From positions 1-64,000 of the forward strand of contig JALIFM010000002.1 of assembly GCA_022867625.1 (NCBI GenBank): a stretch of 64,000 nucleotides of DNA, given 5' to 3'. Position numbers and translations under genes: made by a program. Origin of the DNA: Lachnospiraceae bacterium NSJ-143 (GTDB taxonomy: Bacteria; Bacillota; Clostridia; Lachnospirales; Anaerotignaceae). Of this stretch, positions 51,401 to 60,367 are shown in pieces; positions within the stretch are counted from its first letter, which is position 1; every line of letters starts with the position of its first letter. The notes under the pieces were generated by a model. It had not been told where the DNA came from. It searched no databases and saw only the letters and a list, made by a program, of their open reading frames with translations.

Positions 51401-51985
51401 TTGGATACACTGGCTGTAAAAAAATTGCTGAGAAATGTGAAACTAAGAAAGTATATGGCTCTGGTTTTTGCGTGCGGCATACTGCTTATGGCTTTTTCGG
51501 ATAAATTCCAGAAGCCGTCTGCGGCAGGAGGAGCGTACGAGAGCGTAAAAAAGGATACAGCTGATGAAAGCGGCCCGGTACGCGGCTTATATGATTCTGA
51601 CCTTGAAAACCGACTTGAACAGCTTTTTGGCCAGATAGACGGTGCCGGCAAGGTTAAGGTAATGATTACATACAAATCCGGCCCTGAAAAGGTAGTAGCC
51701 ACAGAGACTAAAAGCGCTGAGGATAATTCTGAAGAAACTGACTCGTCCGGTTCAAGCCGGCTTTCAAAGAGCATTTCATCTGAGGTTAAAATGGCGTATT
51801 CATCAAACAGCTCAGCAAACGGGGAGCCGTTTATTGTAAAGGAAAATGTACCTGAGCTGGAAGGAATTGTGGTTGTAGCCCAGGGCGGCGGAGACATAAT
51901 GGTTAAAGAAGCTATATCAAAGGCAGCTCAGGCTCTTTTTAATGTGCCTGCTCATAAAGTAGAAGTATTAAAAATGGGGGTATGA
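51401..51985 (+). CDS. spoIIIAG: Stage III sporulation protein AG
   Basis: This 194-aa protein has one transmembrane helix (YMALVFACGILLMAF, residues 18-32) and an outer domain with LENRLEQLFGQIDGAGKVKVMI, then GIVVVAQGGGD, that forms a large ring in the space between the two sporulation membranes. A TTG start at 51401 is used, with GGAGGAG six bases upstream and no better start nearby. Confidence 0.93.
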   Translation: MDTLAVKKLLRNVKLRKYMALVFACGILLMAFSDKFQKPSAAGGAYESVKKDTADESGPVRGLYDSDLENRLEQLFGQIDGAGKVKVMITYKSGPEKVVATETKSAEDNSEETDSSGSSRLSKSISSEVKMAYSSNSSANGEPFIVKENVPELEGIVVVAQGGGDIMVKEAISKAAQALFNVPAHKVEVLKMGV

Positions 51986-51988
51986 TAA

Positions 51989-52678
51989 ATGTTTTCACTC
52001 AAAAAAAATAACATTGTAGCCGGGGTGCTTGTTGTTATGGTAGCGACAGCAGGGTATCTCAATTTTACACAGAAAGACGAAATTAAAAAAGCGGGAGAAG
52101 AAAGCTACAGCTATGAAAGTATACTGGACGCTGACAGCGTTACAGTGCTTGCAGACGATACTGACGACGGACTTGTGCTCTCAGACACATCGCAGGAAAG
52201 CTCAGACCTTGAAAACGCATCGGCAGATACATCTGCTGTGAACCTTGACCCGCTTACAGCGCAGGCTGATGATGGTAGCGACAACACAGGCGAGGCAGTT
52301 TTTGTAAACGCTTCAGCTGAAAGTGCAGATACATATTTCGCCCAGGCGAAGCTTGACAGGGAGCAGTCAAGAGCAAAGCAGAAGGATATGCTTACAGAAA
52401 TGATAAACAGCTCTAAGCTTGACGACACTCAGAAACAGGATTTTGCCAAAGGTATACTTGACCTTCAGCAGAGGATAGAAAAGGAGACAGCTTCGGAAGA
52501 TATGATTAAGGCCAAAGGCTTTAAGGAGGCATATGTGCGCATAGACGATGAAACTGTAGATGTTGTGGTTGATTCTGAAAGCATTACAGACCAGCAGGCG
52601 GCTCAGATTATGGATATTGTAAAAAGGAAAACAGGGTATGCCGCTGATAAAATAAGGATAAGCGCATTGAAGAAGTAA
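51989..52678 (+). CDS. spoIIIAH: Stage III sporulation protein AH
   Basis: This 229-aa protein has an N-terminal membrane anchor (NIVAGVLVVMVATAGYL), a long acidic linker and a C-terminal YscJ/FliF-like ring-building domain (YVRIDDETVDVVVDSESITD) that binds forespore SpoIIQ. It is the last gene of the operon and starts 3 nt after spoIIIAG. Confidence 0.94.
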   Translation: MFSLKKNNIVAGVLVVMVATAGYLNFTQKDEIKKAGEESYSYESILDADSVTVLADDTDDGLVLSDTSQESSDLENASADTSAVNLDPLTAQADDGSDNTGEAVFVNASAESADTYFAQAKLDREQSRAKQKDMLTEMINSSKLDDTQKQDFAKGILDLQQRIEKETASEDMIKAKGFKEAYVRIDDETVDVVVDSESITDQQAAQIMDIVKRKTGYAADKIRISALKK

Positions 52679-52712
52679 TACAAATGGCAGGTCGTTTCAA
52701 ATACCAGTTAAA

Positions 52713-52760
52713 AAACAAGGTCTGGCAGATTATCTGCTGCCGGATAGACCTTGTTTTTTT
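52713..52760 (+). terminator. Terminator of spoIIIA operon
   Basis: AAACAAGGTCT (52713-52723) pairs with AGACCTTGTTT (52746-52756), with an inner GGCAG/CTGCC helix, followed by T residues. Confidence 0.9.
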
Positions 52761-52893
52761 GATTGTGCGGACAACGCCGGAACGTGATGCTTCAGCTTTG
52801 TATAATTATTCGCCTGCTCAAATAATTTAAGGCCGGAAAGTGAATTTAATTTAACATTTTGGACGCTTATATGTATATAAAACTTATATATAC

Positions 52894-52923
52894 TTGAAAA
52901 TAGACTGTATAATCTGATATAAT
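52894..52923 (+). promoter_or_regulatory. Sigma-A promoter of asp23-nusB gene run
   Basis: TTGAAA (52894-52899), an 18-nt spacer and TATAAT (52918-52923), 57 bp before the Asp23 gene. No other gene is seen in 52761-52980. Confidence 0.7.
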
Positions 52924-52980
52924 AATCTGTAAATTAATTTGACAGGTTAGTTTGATAATATATTCCGGGAGGTTATTGCA

Positions 52981-53367
52981 ATGGCAGAATTTTATGAGGA
53001 AAATGAAAAGTCAGCAGGCCAGATTCAAATAGCGGATGAGGTTATAGCTATAATTGCCGGAACAGCGGCTTCGGAAGTTGAGGGTGTTGAAACAGTACCT
53101 AAGATTTCCGACAGTTCATTCGGGGGGATATTCGGTAAAAAAAATAACCCTTCAAAGGGTATCAAAGTAAGCGTTGAGGAAGGAACTGCCGTTATTGACG
53201 CGGAGCTTGCGGTTGTATACGGAGTGAAAATAACCGACGCGGCCAGACAGGTTCAGGAAAAAGTAAAAAGCGCAGTTGAAAACATGACAGGGCTTTCTGT
53301 AATGGCTGTAAATGTCAACATTTCTGCTGTTATAAGCAAGGCAAGGCCTGAAAAAGAAGCTGAATAA
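52981..53367 (+). CDS. Asp23/Gls24-family envelope stress protein
   Basis: This 128-aa protein of the DUF322 family has IQIADEVIAIIAGTAASEVEGVETV at residues 16-40 and the VYGVKITDAARQVQEKVKSAVENMTGL region, both hallmarks. Related proteins (YqhY, Asp23) associate with the membrane and are linked to lipid synthesis and envelope stress. In B. subtilis yqhY also precedes nusB. GGGAGG precedes the start. Confidence 0.92.
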   Translation: MAEFYEENEKSAGQIQIADEVIAIIAGTAASEVEGVETVPKISDSSFGGIFGKKNNPSKGIKVSVEEGTAVIDAELAVVYGVKITDAARQVQEKVKSAVENMTGLSVMAVNVNISAVISKARPEKEAE

Positions 53368-53378
53368 AAAATACCGGA

Positions 53379-53407
53379 CCCTTAGGAATATTTTATTTTC
53401 CTGAGGG
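53379..53407 (+). terminator. Hairpin between asp23-like gene and nusB
   Basis: CCCTTAGGAA (53379-53388) and TTCCTGAGGG (53398-53407) pair over 10 bp with one G-T pair. The following sequence has only short T runs, so termination may be partial. Confidence 0.55.
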
Positions 53408-53466
53408 TTAGTTTAATTTTGAGTTGCGGCATGGGGTTAAAAGCCTGATGTCTTGTGGAGGATTTT

Positions 53467-53874
53467 ATGAGCAGAACAAACGCGAGAAAAAACGCATTTT
53501 ACCTTGTTTTCCAGCACGATTTTGTCGGGGCAGAAGGAATGGATGAGGCAAAAGACGTATTTTATTCAGAAAATGAAGATATTGATGATACAGACAGGAA
53601 TTTTATCAACTCGGCTGTAAATGGAACTCTTGAAAACCTTGAAAGCATAGACGCGGTTATTTCGGAGGCGGCCAAGGGCTGGACTATAGAAAGAATGGCC
53701 AAGGTTGACCTGGCTATTTTAAGGCTTGCCGTTTATGAGCTTAAATTCAGCTCGCTTACGCCTGAGAAGGTTGTAATTAACGAGGCTGTTGAGCTTGCCA
53801 AAAAGTACAGCTCTGATAATGCACCGGCGTTTGTAAACGGAGTTCTTGGAAAAATAGCTGGTGGGAGTGAATGA
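53467..53874 (+). CDS. nusB: Transcription antitermination factor NusB
   Basis: This 135-aa all-helical RNA-binding protein acts with NusE on boxA to prevent early termination in rRNA operons. NARKNAFYLVFQHDF at the N-terminus and the MAKVDLAILRLAVYELKF and VVINEAVELAKKYSSDNAPAF-type C-terminal blocks are diagnostic. TGGAGG before ATG 53467 sets the start. Its end overlaps xseA by ATGA. Confidence 0.95.
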   Translation: MSRTNARKNAFYLVFQHDFVGAEGMDEAKDVFYSENEDIDDTDRNFINSAVNGTLENLESIDAVISEAAKGWTIERMAKVDLAILRLAVYELKFSSLTPEKVVINEAVELAKKYSSDNAPAFVNGVLGKIAGGSE

Positions 53875-55103
53875 TAGAAAGAAAGGTATATTCGGTATCA
53901 CAGATTAACAGATATATCCGCGGGCTGCTGGAGATGGATGTGATACTGAACAGCCTCTGGATAAGGGGAGAGATATCAAACCTAAAGGTGCACTCTTCAG
54001 GGCACATATATTTTACACTTAAGGACAGCGGAGCGGCAATAAGCGCAGTGATGTTTGCCTCATATTCCTCCCTTATGCCTTTTGAGCTTGAAAACGGAAT
54101 GGATGCAATTGTGTGCGGATATATTTCGTCATATGAAAAGACAGGCAGGTATCAGCTTTATGTACAGCTTGTAGAGCCTGCCGGGGCAGGAGCGCTGAGT
54201 GTAGCCTATGAGCAGCTTAAAAGCAGGCTTGAGGCTGAGGGGCTTTTTGATGAGGATTTTAAAAGGGAAATATCGCCTTACCCTGATACTGTGGCGGTTA
54301 TCACATCTCCCACAGGTGCGGCAGTCAGGGATATTATAAATATTGTGGGAAGAAGAAACCCGTCTGTAAGGTTAATAGTATGCCCTGTGCTTGTACAGGG
54401 TGAAAATGCCGCTGATACTATAGTTTCAGCTCTCAGGGACATAAATGAGTATAAAAAAGCAGATACTGTTATACTGGGCCGCGGAGGAGGAAGCATGGAG
54501 GACCTGTGGCCGTTTAATGAGGAGAAGGTTGCGAGGGCAATTTTTGCATCGGAAATTCCGGTTATTTCGGCCGTGGGGCACGAGACGGATTTTACCATAG
54601 CCGATTTTGCAGCCGATTTAAGGGCGCCTACTCCTTCTGCGGCGGCAGAGCTGGCTGTGGGTGACAGCACAGCGGAGAGACGGAATATAGAAGGCCTTTT
54701 TGAAAGGATATTTATAAACATTGAAAACAGAATCGAATATGAGTCTGAAAAAACAGAGAATATGTTTGGTACAAGGATTCTCAGGCGTATAGAGGAAAGG
54801 ACTGCGAATCTGGCAATAATTAACGACCAGATTTGTACACGCCTTAACAGAAGTATTGAAAACAGGCTTAAAAACACGCTTAACAGCTTTGATTTAAATA
54901 TTGAAAAGCTTAAGCTTTTGTCGCCTCTCAATGTGTTGAAACGCGGCTACGCTGCGGTTTTTGACAGTGAGGGCAGAGCCGTATGTTCTGCCGGAACACT
55001 TGAGGAAGGCGATGGTGTTAATATAAAATTTTTTGACGGCAGCGCTTATGCCGAGATTAAGAAAAGGGATTATTCAGATGGCGAAAAAAAAGAAGACTTA
55101 TGA
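53871..55103 (+). CDS. xseA: Exodeoxyribonuclease VII large subunit
   Basis: This 410-aa catalytic subunit degrades single-stranded DNA from both ends. An N-terminal OB-fold (SVSQINRYIRGLLEMDVIL, IRGEISNLKVHSSGHIYFT) is followed by the nuclease domain with VITSPTGAAVRDI, GRGGGSMEDLWPFNEE and SAVGHETDFTIADFAADLRA, then a coiled-coil part. Its end overlaps xseB by 26 nt. Confidence 0.96.
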   Translation: MIERKVYSVSQINRYIRGLLEMDVILNSLWIRGEISNLKVHSSGHIYFTLKDSGAAISAVMFASYSSLMPFELENGMDAIVCGYISSYEKTGRYQLYVQLVEPAGAGALSVAYEQLKSRLEAEGLFDEDFKREISPYPDTVAVITSPTGAAVRDIINIVGRRNPSVRLIVCPVLVQGENAADTIVSALRDINEYKKADTVILGRGGGSMEDLWPFNEEKVARAIFASEIPVISAVGHETDFTIADFAADLRAPTPSAAAELAVGDSTAERRNIEGLFERIFINIENRIEYESEKTENMFGTRILRRIEERTANLAIINDQICTRLNRSIENRLKNTLNSFDLNIEKLKLLSPLNVLKRGYAAVFDSEGRAVCSAGTLEEGDGVNIKFFDGSAYAEIKKRDYSDGEKKEDL

Positions 55104-55332
55104 GGAAGCGGCTTTGCGGCTTGAGGAAATAGTGGATAAGCTTGAAAATTCTGATGTCTCGCTTGAGGAGGCTATTGGCCTTTACAAGGAAGGGATGGAG
55201 CTTACGTTGATTTGCCGTGAAAAGCTTGACTGTGCGCAGAAAGAAGTAATGGAGCTTAAAAAGAATTTTGACGGAAGTTTTTCTTTAAAGCCTTTTAATA
55301 CCTATAACGAAAACGGGGAGGGCGAGGAGTAA
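55078..55332 (+). CDS. xseB: Exodeoxyribonuclease VII small subunit
   Basis: This 84-aa helical-hairpin protein binds the large subunit. TYEEAALRLEEIVDKLENSD and VSLEEAIGLYKEGMELTLIC are characteristic. ATG 55078 inside the end of xseA, behind AAAAGGG, is the start; a longer frame upstream has no support. The last base of its stop codon is the first of the ispA start. Confidence 0.94.
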   Translation: MAKKKKTYEEAALRLEEIVDKLENSDVSLEEAIGLYKEGMELTLICREKLDCAQKEVMELKKNFDGSFSLKPFNTYNENGEGEE

Positions 55333-56216
55333 TGGGCTTTAAAAACGAAATGGCTGAAAAAAGGGCGCTTGTGGACGATTGGCTTGACAGGCTTATTCCT
55401 CCCCAGACACAATATCCGCAGGTAATATATGAGGCTATGAGATATTCGGTATTTGTCGGCGGAAAGAGGCTCAGGCCTGTAATGCTTATTGCAGTGTGTG
55501 AAATGCTTGGAGGAGATATCAGCAGGGCTTTACCTTTTGCCTGTGCCATAGAGATGATACACACTTATTCGCTTATACATGATGACCTTCCGGCTCTGGA
55601 TAACGACGATTACCGCAGGGGGAGGCTTACAAGCCACAAGCAGTTTGGCGAGGATATAGCCATACTTGCGGGGGACGCTCTTTTGGGACATGCTTTTGAG
55701 ATTATGTCAGGAGAGATTGTGAAAAAAGAGGATATAAACCTTGCAAAGGCCATGAACGCCATAGCCATTGGCGCAGGAGTCAACGGAATGCTTACTGGAC
55801 AGGTTGTAGACGTGATAAGTGAAGGGAAAAAAATTGATAAAAGCACTCTTGATTTTATACATCTGAATAAGACTGCCGCAATGATACAGGGTGCATTCAA
55901 GGCCGGTGCCTATATAGCCGGTTCAAACGAGCAGACTGCCGGGTTGCTTTCCAAGGCGGCTGAAAAAATAGGCGTGGCGTTTCAGATACAGGACGATATA
56001 CTTGATGTAACAGGAACATTTGAGGAGATAGGCAAACCGGTTTTAAGTGATGAAAAAAACGACAAGACTACGTACGTTACACTTTTCGGTATTGAGGCTT
56101 CGGCGGAAATTGTAAAGAGACTTTCCGAGGAGGCATGTTCAATACTGTCAGGTTTTGGCGGCAAGTCCGGTTTTATGGTTGAGCTTGTGCAAAGCCTTAC
56201 AGACAGAAGAAACTGA
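55332..56216 (+). CDS. ispA: Polyprenyl (farnesyl) diphosphate synthase
   Basis: This 294-aa trans-prenyltransferase condenses isopentenyl and allylic diphosphates to geranyl/farnesyl diphosphate. The first aspartate-rich motif HDDLPALDNDD (residues 83-93) and the second QDDILD (about 217-222) bind magnesium. GGKRLRPV at 43-50 binds diphosphate. Next to dxs it supplies precursors for undecaprenol and quinones. Confidence 0.94.
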   Translation: MGFKNEMAEKRALVDDWLDRLIPPQTQYPQVIYEAMRYSVFVGGKRLRPVMLIAVCEMLGGDISRALPFACAIEMIHTYSLIHDDLPALDNDDYRRGRLTSHKQFGEDIAILAGDALLGHAFEIMSGEIVKKEDINLAKAMNAIAIGAGVNGMLTGQVVDVISEGKKIDKSTLDFIHLNKTAAMIQGAFKAGAYIAGSNEQTAGLLSKAAEKIGVAFQIQDDILDVTGTFEEIGKPVLSDEKNDKTTYVTLFGIEASAEIVKRLSEEACSILSGFGGKSGFMVELVQSLTDRRN

Positions 56217-56274
56217 CATGGAATTTATTTATTGTAACAGAGAGGCGGATAATAAGTGTTTTGTATACTGAAAG

Positions 56275-58203
56275 ATGGTGTGGGCTTTGGAAAGGCAGCT
56301 TGAAAAGATTAACAGGGCAAATGACATTAAAAATATAGACAAGCACATGCTGCCGGTACTTGCCAGTGAAATCAGGTCGTTCCTGCTTGAGAATATATCA
56401 TCTACAGGAGGGCATCTTGCTTCAAACCTCGGTATTGTTGAGCTTACGCTTGCGCTGCACTACTGTTTTAATCCGGAAAAAGACAGGATTATATGGGATG
56501 TCGGGCATCAGGCGTATGTGCATAAGATACTTACAGGGCGGAAGGACAGGTTTGATTCACTGAGGCAGCTCGACGGTTTAAGCGGTTTTCCAAAGCCCAA
56601 CGAGAGTGTCTGCGATGCGTTCGCTGCGGGGCACAGCTCCACCTCAATATCGGCAGCATTGGGTATGGCCAAGGCACGTGACCTTATGGGTACGGACGAA
56701 AAGATTATATCTGTAATAGGAGACGGCTCAATAACAGGTGGTTTGGCGTACGAAGGCCTTAACAATGCCGGGAGAAGCAATACAAGTATGATTGTTGTGC
56801 TAAATGACAATGAAATGTCAATATCATCAAATGTAGGGGCTATGTCAAAACATTTAAATGATTTGAGGACTAATAAAAAATATTTGGACGCCAAAGAGGG
56901 AGTGCATAAGTTTCTTGACAAGGTTCCCTTTGGAGGAAAGATTGACAGGACTATAGAAACCGTTAAAAACAGCGTTAAATACTCAATAGTAGCCGGAAAA
57001 AGCGAGGACGATGACCCTTATCCGTTTTCTGGCATTATGTTTGAGGAGCTTGGCTTTAAATATATAGGGCCTATAGATGGGCATAATACCGATGAGCTTA
57101 TAGCTGTATTTGAAAAGATAAAGGATATTAAAAAGCCGATACTTGTGCATGTAAAAACAATAAAGGGCAAGGGCTACCAATTTGCAGAGAAGCTGCCGTG
57201 GAAATACCATGGGGTGGACTGTTTTGATTTAAAGACAGGCACAGCGGTAAAGAAGTCCGGAAGGGTTTCGTATTCCAAGGTTTTTGGGGATACAATGGTT
57301 GAGCTTGCGTCAAAAAGCAAAAAGATAGTCGCTATATCGGCTGCTATGATTTCCGGAACAGGACTTGACGAGTTCGAGGCAAAGTTTCCTAAGAGAATGT
57401 TTGATGTTGCCATAGCTGAACAGCACGCGGTGACATTCGCGGCAGGCATGGCCGCCAGAGGCTTTATACCGGTTTTTGCGGTGTATTCTACATTCCTACA
57501 GAGGGCCTACGACCAGATAGTCCACGACGTATGCCTTCAGGGGCTTCACGTTGTATTTGCAATAGACAGGGCTGGAATAGTAGGCGCTGACGGTGAGACA
57601 CATCAGGGGATATTTGATATTTCTTTTATGGCGCATATACCAGGCATGGTTTTTATGGCTCCGTCAAACGGAAGCGAGCTTAAAGCCATGATTATAAAGG
57701 CTGCTGAAATGGATTGCCCGGTGGCGGTTAGGTATCCAAGAGACTGTATACCCGAGGAAAAAATAGAAGCTCTGCCTGAAATAGAGATGGGGAAAGCGGA
57801 AATTATACATGACGGTAGCGATATAGCCATAGTTTGCTGTGGGACTATGATGGATAAATGCGAAGGGCTTTATGAAAGGCTTAAAGCCGATGGGTATAGG
57901 CCTATGCTTGTAAACGCCAGATTTATAAAACCGGTAGATACGGAAATGGTAAAGAATGTATGCTCAAAATGCCGCCGGATATTTACTGTTGAGGACAACC
58001 TCAAGGCTGGGGGATTTGGGAGCATATTTGAAAACTGCGCTTATGATATGGGATTTACAGGCGTAAATGTATACAGATTCGCATTTGATGATAAATTTAT
58101 AGAGCAGGGTACAAGGGAACAGCTTTTTGAAAGATATGGCCTCAATTCGGACAGTATGTATACAAAGGCAAGTGAGATAATGAAGGGGAAAAGTAATGGC
58201 TGA
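56275..58203 (+). CDS. dxs: 1-deoxy-D-xylulose-5-phosphate synthase
   Basis: This 642-aa thiamine-diphosphate enzyme makes DXP from pyruvate and glyceraldehyde-3-phosphate in the first step of the MEP isoprenoid route. Visible are GGHLASNLGIVELTLALHY, the GDGSITGG cofactor loop, AEQHAVTFAAGMA and the transketolase C-terminal domain. Full length for the family (about 620-640). The exact start is not certain, because no clear binding site precedes ATG 56275. Confidence 0.96.
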   Translation: MVWALERQLEKINRANDIKNIDKHMLPVLASEIRSFLLENISSTGGHLASNLGIVELTLALHYCFNPEKDRIIWDVGHQAYVHKILTGRKDRFDSLRQLDGLSGFPKPNESVCDAFAAGHSSTSISAALGMAKARDLMGTDEKIISVIGDGSITGGLAYEGLNNAGRSNTSMIVVLNDNEMSISSNVGAMSKHLNDLRTNKKYLDAKEGVHKFLDKVPFGGKIDRTIETVKNSVKYSIVAGKSEDDDPYPFSGIMFEELGFKYIGPIDGHNTDELIAVFEKIKDIKKPILVHVKTIKGKGYQFAEKLPWKYHGVDCFDLKTGTAVKKSGRVSYSKVFGDTMVELASKSKKIVAISAAMISGTGLDEFEAKFPKRMFDVAIAEQHAVTFAAGMAARGFIPVFAVYSTFLQRAYDQIVHDVCLQGLHVVFAIDRAGIVGADGETHQGIFDISFMAHIPGMVFMAPSNGSELKAMIIKAAEMDCPVAVRYPRDCIPEEKIEALPEIEMGKAEIIHDGSDIAIVCCGTMMDKCEGLYERLKADGYRPMLVNARFIKPVDTEMVKNVCSKCRRIFTVEDNLKAGGFGSIFENCAYDMGFTGVNVYRFAFDDKFIEQGTREQLFERYGLNSDSMYTKASEIMKGKSNG

Positions 58204-59005
58204 AAAAGAAAGACTGGATTTACTGCTGGTAAACAGGAATCTTGTGCAGTCAAGAGAACGGGCAAAGGCTCTTATTATGGCTGGCGAGGTATATGTAGAC
58301 GGTATGAAAGAGGACAAGGCCGGAACAAAGATTGACATAAATTCCGAGATAGTGCTTAAAAGCTCAGATATGAAATACGTAAGCAGAGGCGGATTTAAGC
58401 TTGAAAAGGCGATAAATGAGTTTGGGCTGAGCCTGAATGGAAAAATTTGCATGGATATAGGCGCGTCAACTGGAGGCTTTACGGACTGTATGCTGCAAAA
58501 TGGCGCACAAAAGGTATATTCAATAGATGTGGGATATGGACAGTTTGCTTGGAAGCTGAGAAACGACGAAAGGGTTGTATGCCTTGAAAAGACCAATATA
58601 AGATACATTACTGAAGAACAGGTACCTGACAGGCCTGACTTCGCGTCGGTAGACGTATCTTTTATATCCCTTACAAAGGTTATACCGCCAGCCCTTACTG
58701 TTATGAGCGAAAGCGCCTCACTTGTGTGCCTTATAAAGCCGCAGTTTGAGGCGGGCCGTGAAAAGGTTGGCAAAAAGGGCGTTGTCAGGGATTTGGCAGT
58801 TCATGTTGAGGTTATAAAAAAGATTGTTGATTTTGCCATTGATACAGGTCTTAATGTAATCAATATCAGCTTTTCGCCCATAAAGGGGCCGGAAGGCAAT
58901 ATTGAGTACCTGATACTGCTTGACCGCAGGGAACAGGGGCTGACAAAGGGCGAGGCATATGCACTTGCTGAAAAAACAGCCGGCTGTTCTCATGATACTC
59001 TTTAA
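58196..59005 (+). CDS. tlyA: TlyA-family rRNA 2'-O-methyltransferase
   Basis: This 269-aa protein has an S4 RNA-binding domain (residues 4-60; RLDLLLVNRNLVQSRERAKALI) and a FtsJ-like methyltransferase domain with SAM motif DIGASTGGFTDCML near 87-100. In other bacteria TlyA methylates cytidines in 16S and 23S rRNA; it was once described as a haemolysin. It overlaps dxs by eight bases. Confidence 0.93.
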   Translation: MAEKERLDLLLVNRNLVQSRERAKALIMAGEVYVDGMKEDKAGTKIDINSEIVLKSSDMKYVSRGGFKLEKAINEFGLSLNGKICMDIGASTGGFTDCMLQNGAQKVYSIDVGYGQFAWKLRNDERVVCLEKTNIRYITEEQVPDRPDFASVDVSFISLTKVIPPALTVMSESASLVCLIKPQFEAGREKVGKKGVVRDLAVHVEVIKKIVDFAIDTGLNVINISFSPIKGPEGNIEYLILLDRREQGLTKGEAYALAEKTAGCSHDTL

Positions 59006-59023
59006 CTGAGGTGGTATGGTTTT

Positions 59024-59875
59024 ATGAAAAGGATAGGCATTGTGCCAAACCCTGTAAGGGACAATAACTTTGAAACGGCAAAGGAGCTTATTGGCTATCT
59101 CCTGTCGAAGGGAATTTTTCCGGCGATAGAAAGGGAGATGGCTTTAAGCTGCGGATATGAGAGGTTTGCTGTTACTGAAAGGGATTTGTACAGTAAATCA
59201 GATATAATTATTGTCCTTGGCGGAGACGGAACAATGCTCAGCGCCGGAATGAAGGCAATGAAATATTCCACCCTGCTGCTTGGAATTAACCTTGGGCATT
59301 TGGGATTCCTTACTGATTCTGACAGGAACGGCATGTTTGCTTCTGTTGACAAAATACTTTCGGGAGATTACAGGATTGAAAAAAGGATGATGATTGACGC
59401 TGTAATTAAAAAGGAGCAGGATATTGAAAGGTTTACTGCTCTTAATGAGGTCGGTGTTTATATGGGCGGCGTGGTCAACACTGCCGTATATGTAAACGAT
59501 GAGTATATTGACAATTTTAACGGAGACGGAATACTTGTGTCTACTCCTACAGGCTCAACAGCGTATAATCTTGCTGCGGGAGGGCCTATACTGAAGGCGG
59601 ACTCCAACATGATAGCCATAACGCCTATATGCCCGCATATGCTGCACGCAAGAAGCATAGTTGTAGGCGCTTCTGATATTGTAAAAATAAGCGTTAAAAG
59701 CTTTACATACAACAGTCTGAAGGCTGTTATTGACGGCAAGCAGGCATCTCCTCTTATGGCAGGGGATACCCTCACAATACGTAAGTCGCACTACCACACA
59801 AATATAGTAAAAACAAATAATCTGGGATTCTATGATGTTTTGAGAAACAAAATGTTCGGCAGGGAGGGAAGGTGA
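59024..59875 (+). CDS. nadK: NAD kinase
   Basis: This 283-aa enzyme phosphorylates NAD to NADP. GGDGTML at residues 66-72 and NEVG near 141-144 are the substrate-binding motifs, and STPTGSTAYNLAAGGPI follows. GAGGTGG precedes its start. In many Clostridia nadK lies between tlyA and argR, as here. Confidence 0.96.
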   Translation: MKRIGIVPNPVRDNNFETAKELIGYLLSKGIFPAIEREMALSCGYERFAVTERDLYSKSDIIIVLGGDGTMLSAGMKAMKYSTLLLGINLGHLGFLTDSDRNGMFASVDKILSGDYRIEKRMMIDAVIKKEQDIERFTALNEVGVYMGGVVNTAVYVNDEYIDNFNGDGILVSTPTGSTAYNLAAGGPILKADSNMIAITPICPHMLHARSIVVGASDIVKISVKSFTYNSLKAVIDGKQASPLMAGDTLTIRKSHYHTNIVKTNNLGFYDVLRNKMFGREGR

Positions 59876-59879
59876 CTTT

Positions 59880-60338
59880 ATGAAATCAGCGAGACAGGCA
59901 AAGATACTTGAGATAATAGAAGAAAACGAGATTGAGACTCAGGAGGAGCTTGCCCAAAAGCTAAAGGACGATGGGTTTAATGTTACTCAGGCCACGATAT
60001 CAAGAGATATAAGGGAAATGAAGCTGACAAAGATTTCAACTGACAGCGGAAGGCAGAAATACTCAGTAATTAACGGAAGTGATGCTGAACTGTCTGAAAG
60101 GCTGACAAGGGTATTCAGAGACGCTGTAGTAAAGCTTGATTATGCTCAGAATATTATTGTGATTAAAACATTAAACGGAATGGGCATGGCGGTAGCTGTG
60201 GCTGTTGATAATATGCAGAGCAATGATATACTTGGCTCAATAGCCGGAGACGACACCGTATTTTGTGTTGTAAGGACACATACCCAGGCGGTGGATTTTA
60301 TTCAGAAACTTAGCCGTATAATTGGGGGACAGCAGTGA
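59880..60338 (+). CDS. argR: Arginine repressor ArgR
   Basis: This 152-aa regulator has an N-terminal winged helix (ILEIIEENEIETQEELAQKL and VTQATISRDIREMKLTKIST) and a C-terminal arginine-binding, hexamer-forming domain (NDILGSIAGDDTVFCVV). It controls arginine metabolism genes. It starts 4 nt after nadK behind GGGAGGGAAGG. Confidence 0.96.
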   Translation: MKSARQAKILEIIEENEIETQEELAQKLKDDGFNVTQATISRDIREMKLTKISTDSGRQKYSVINGSDAELSERLTRVFRDAVVKLDYAQNIIVIKTLNGMGMAVAVAVDNMQSNDILGSIAGDDTVFCVVRTHTQAVDFIQKLSRIIGGQQ

Positions 60339-60367
60339 TTTTTTAGCTAACTCAGAGGTGTAATAAT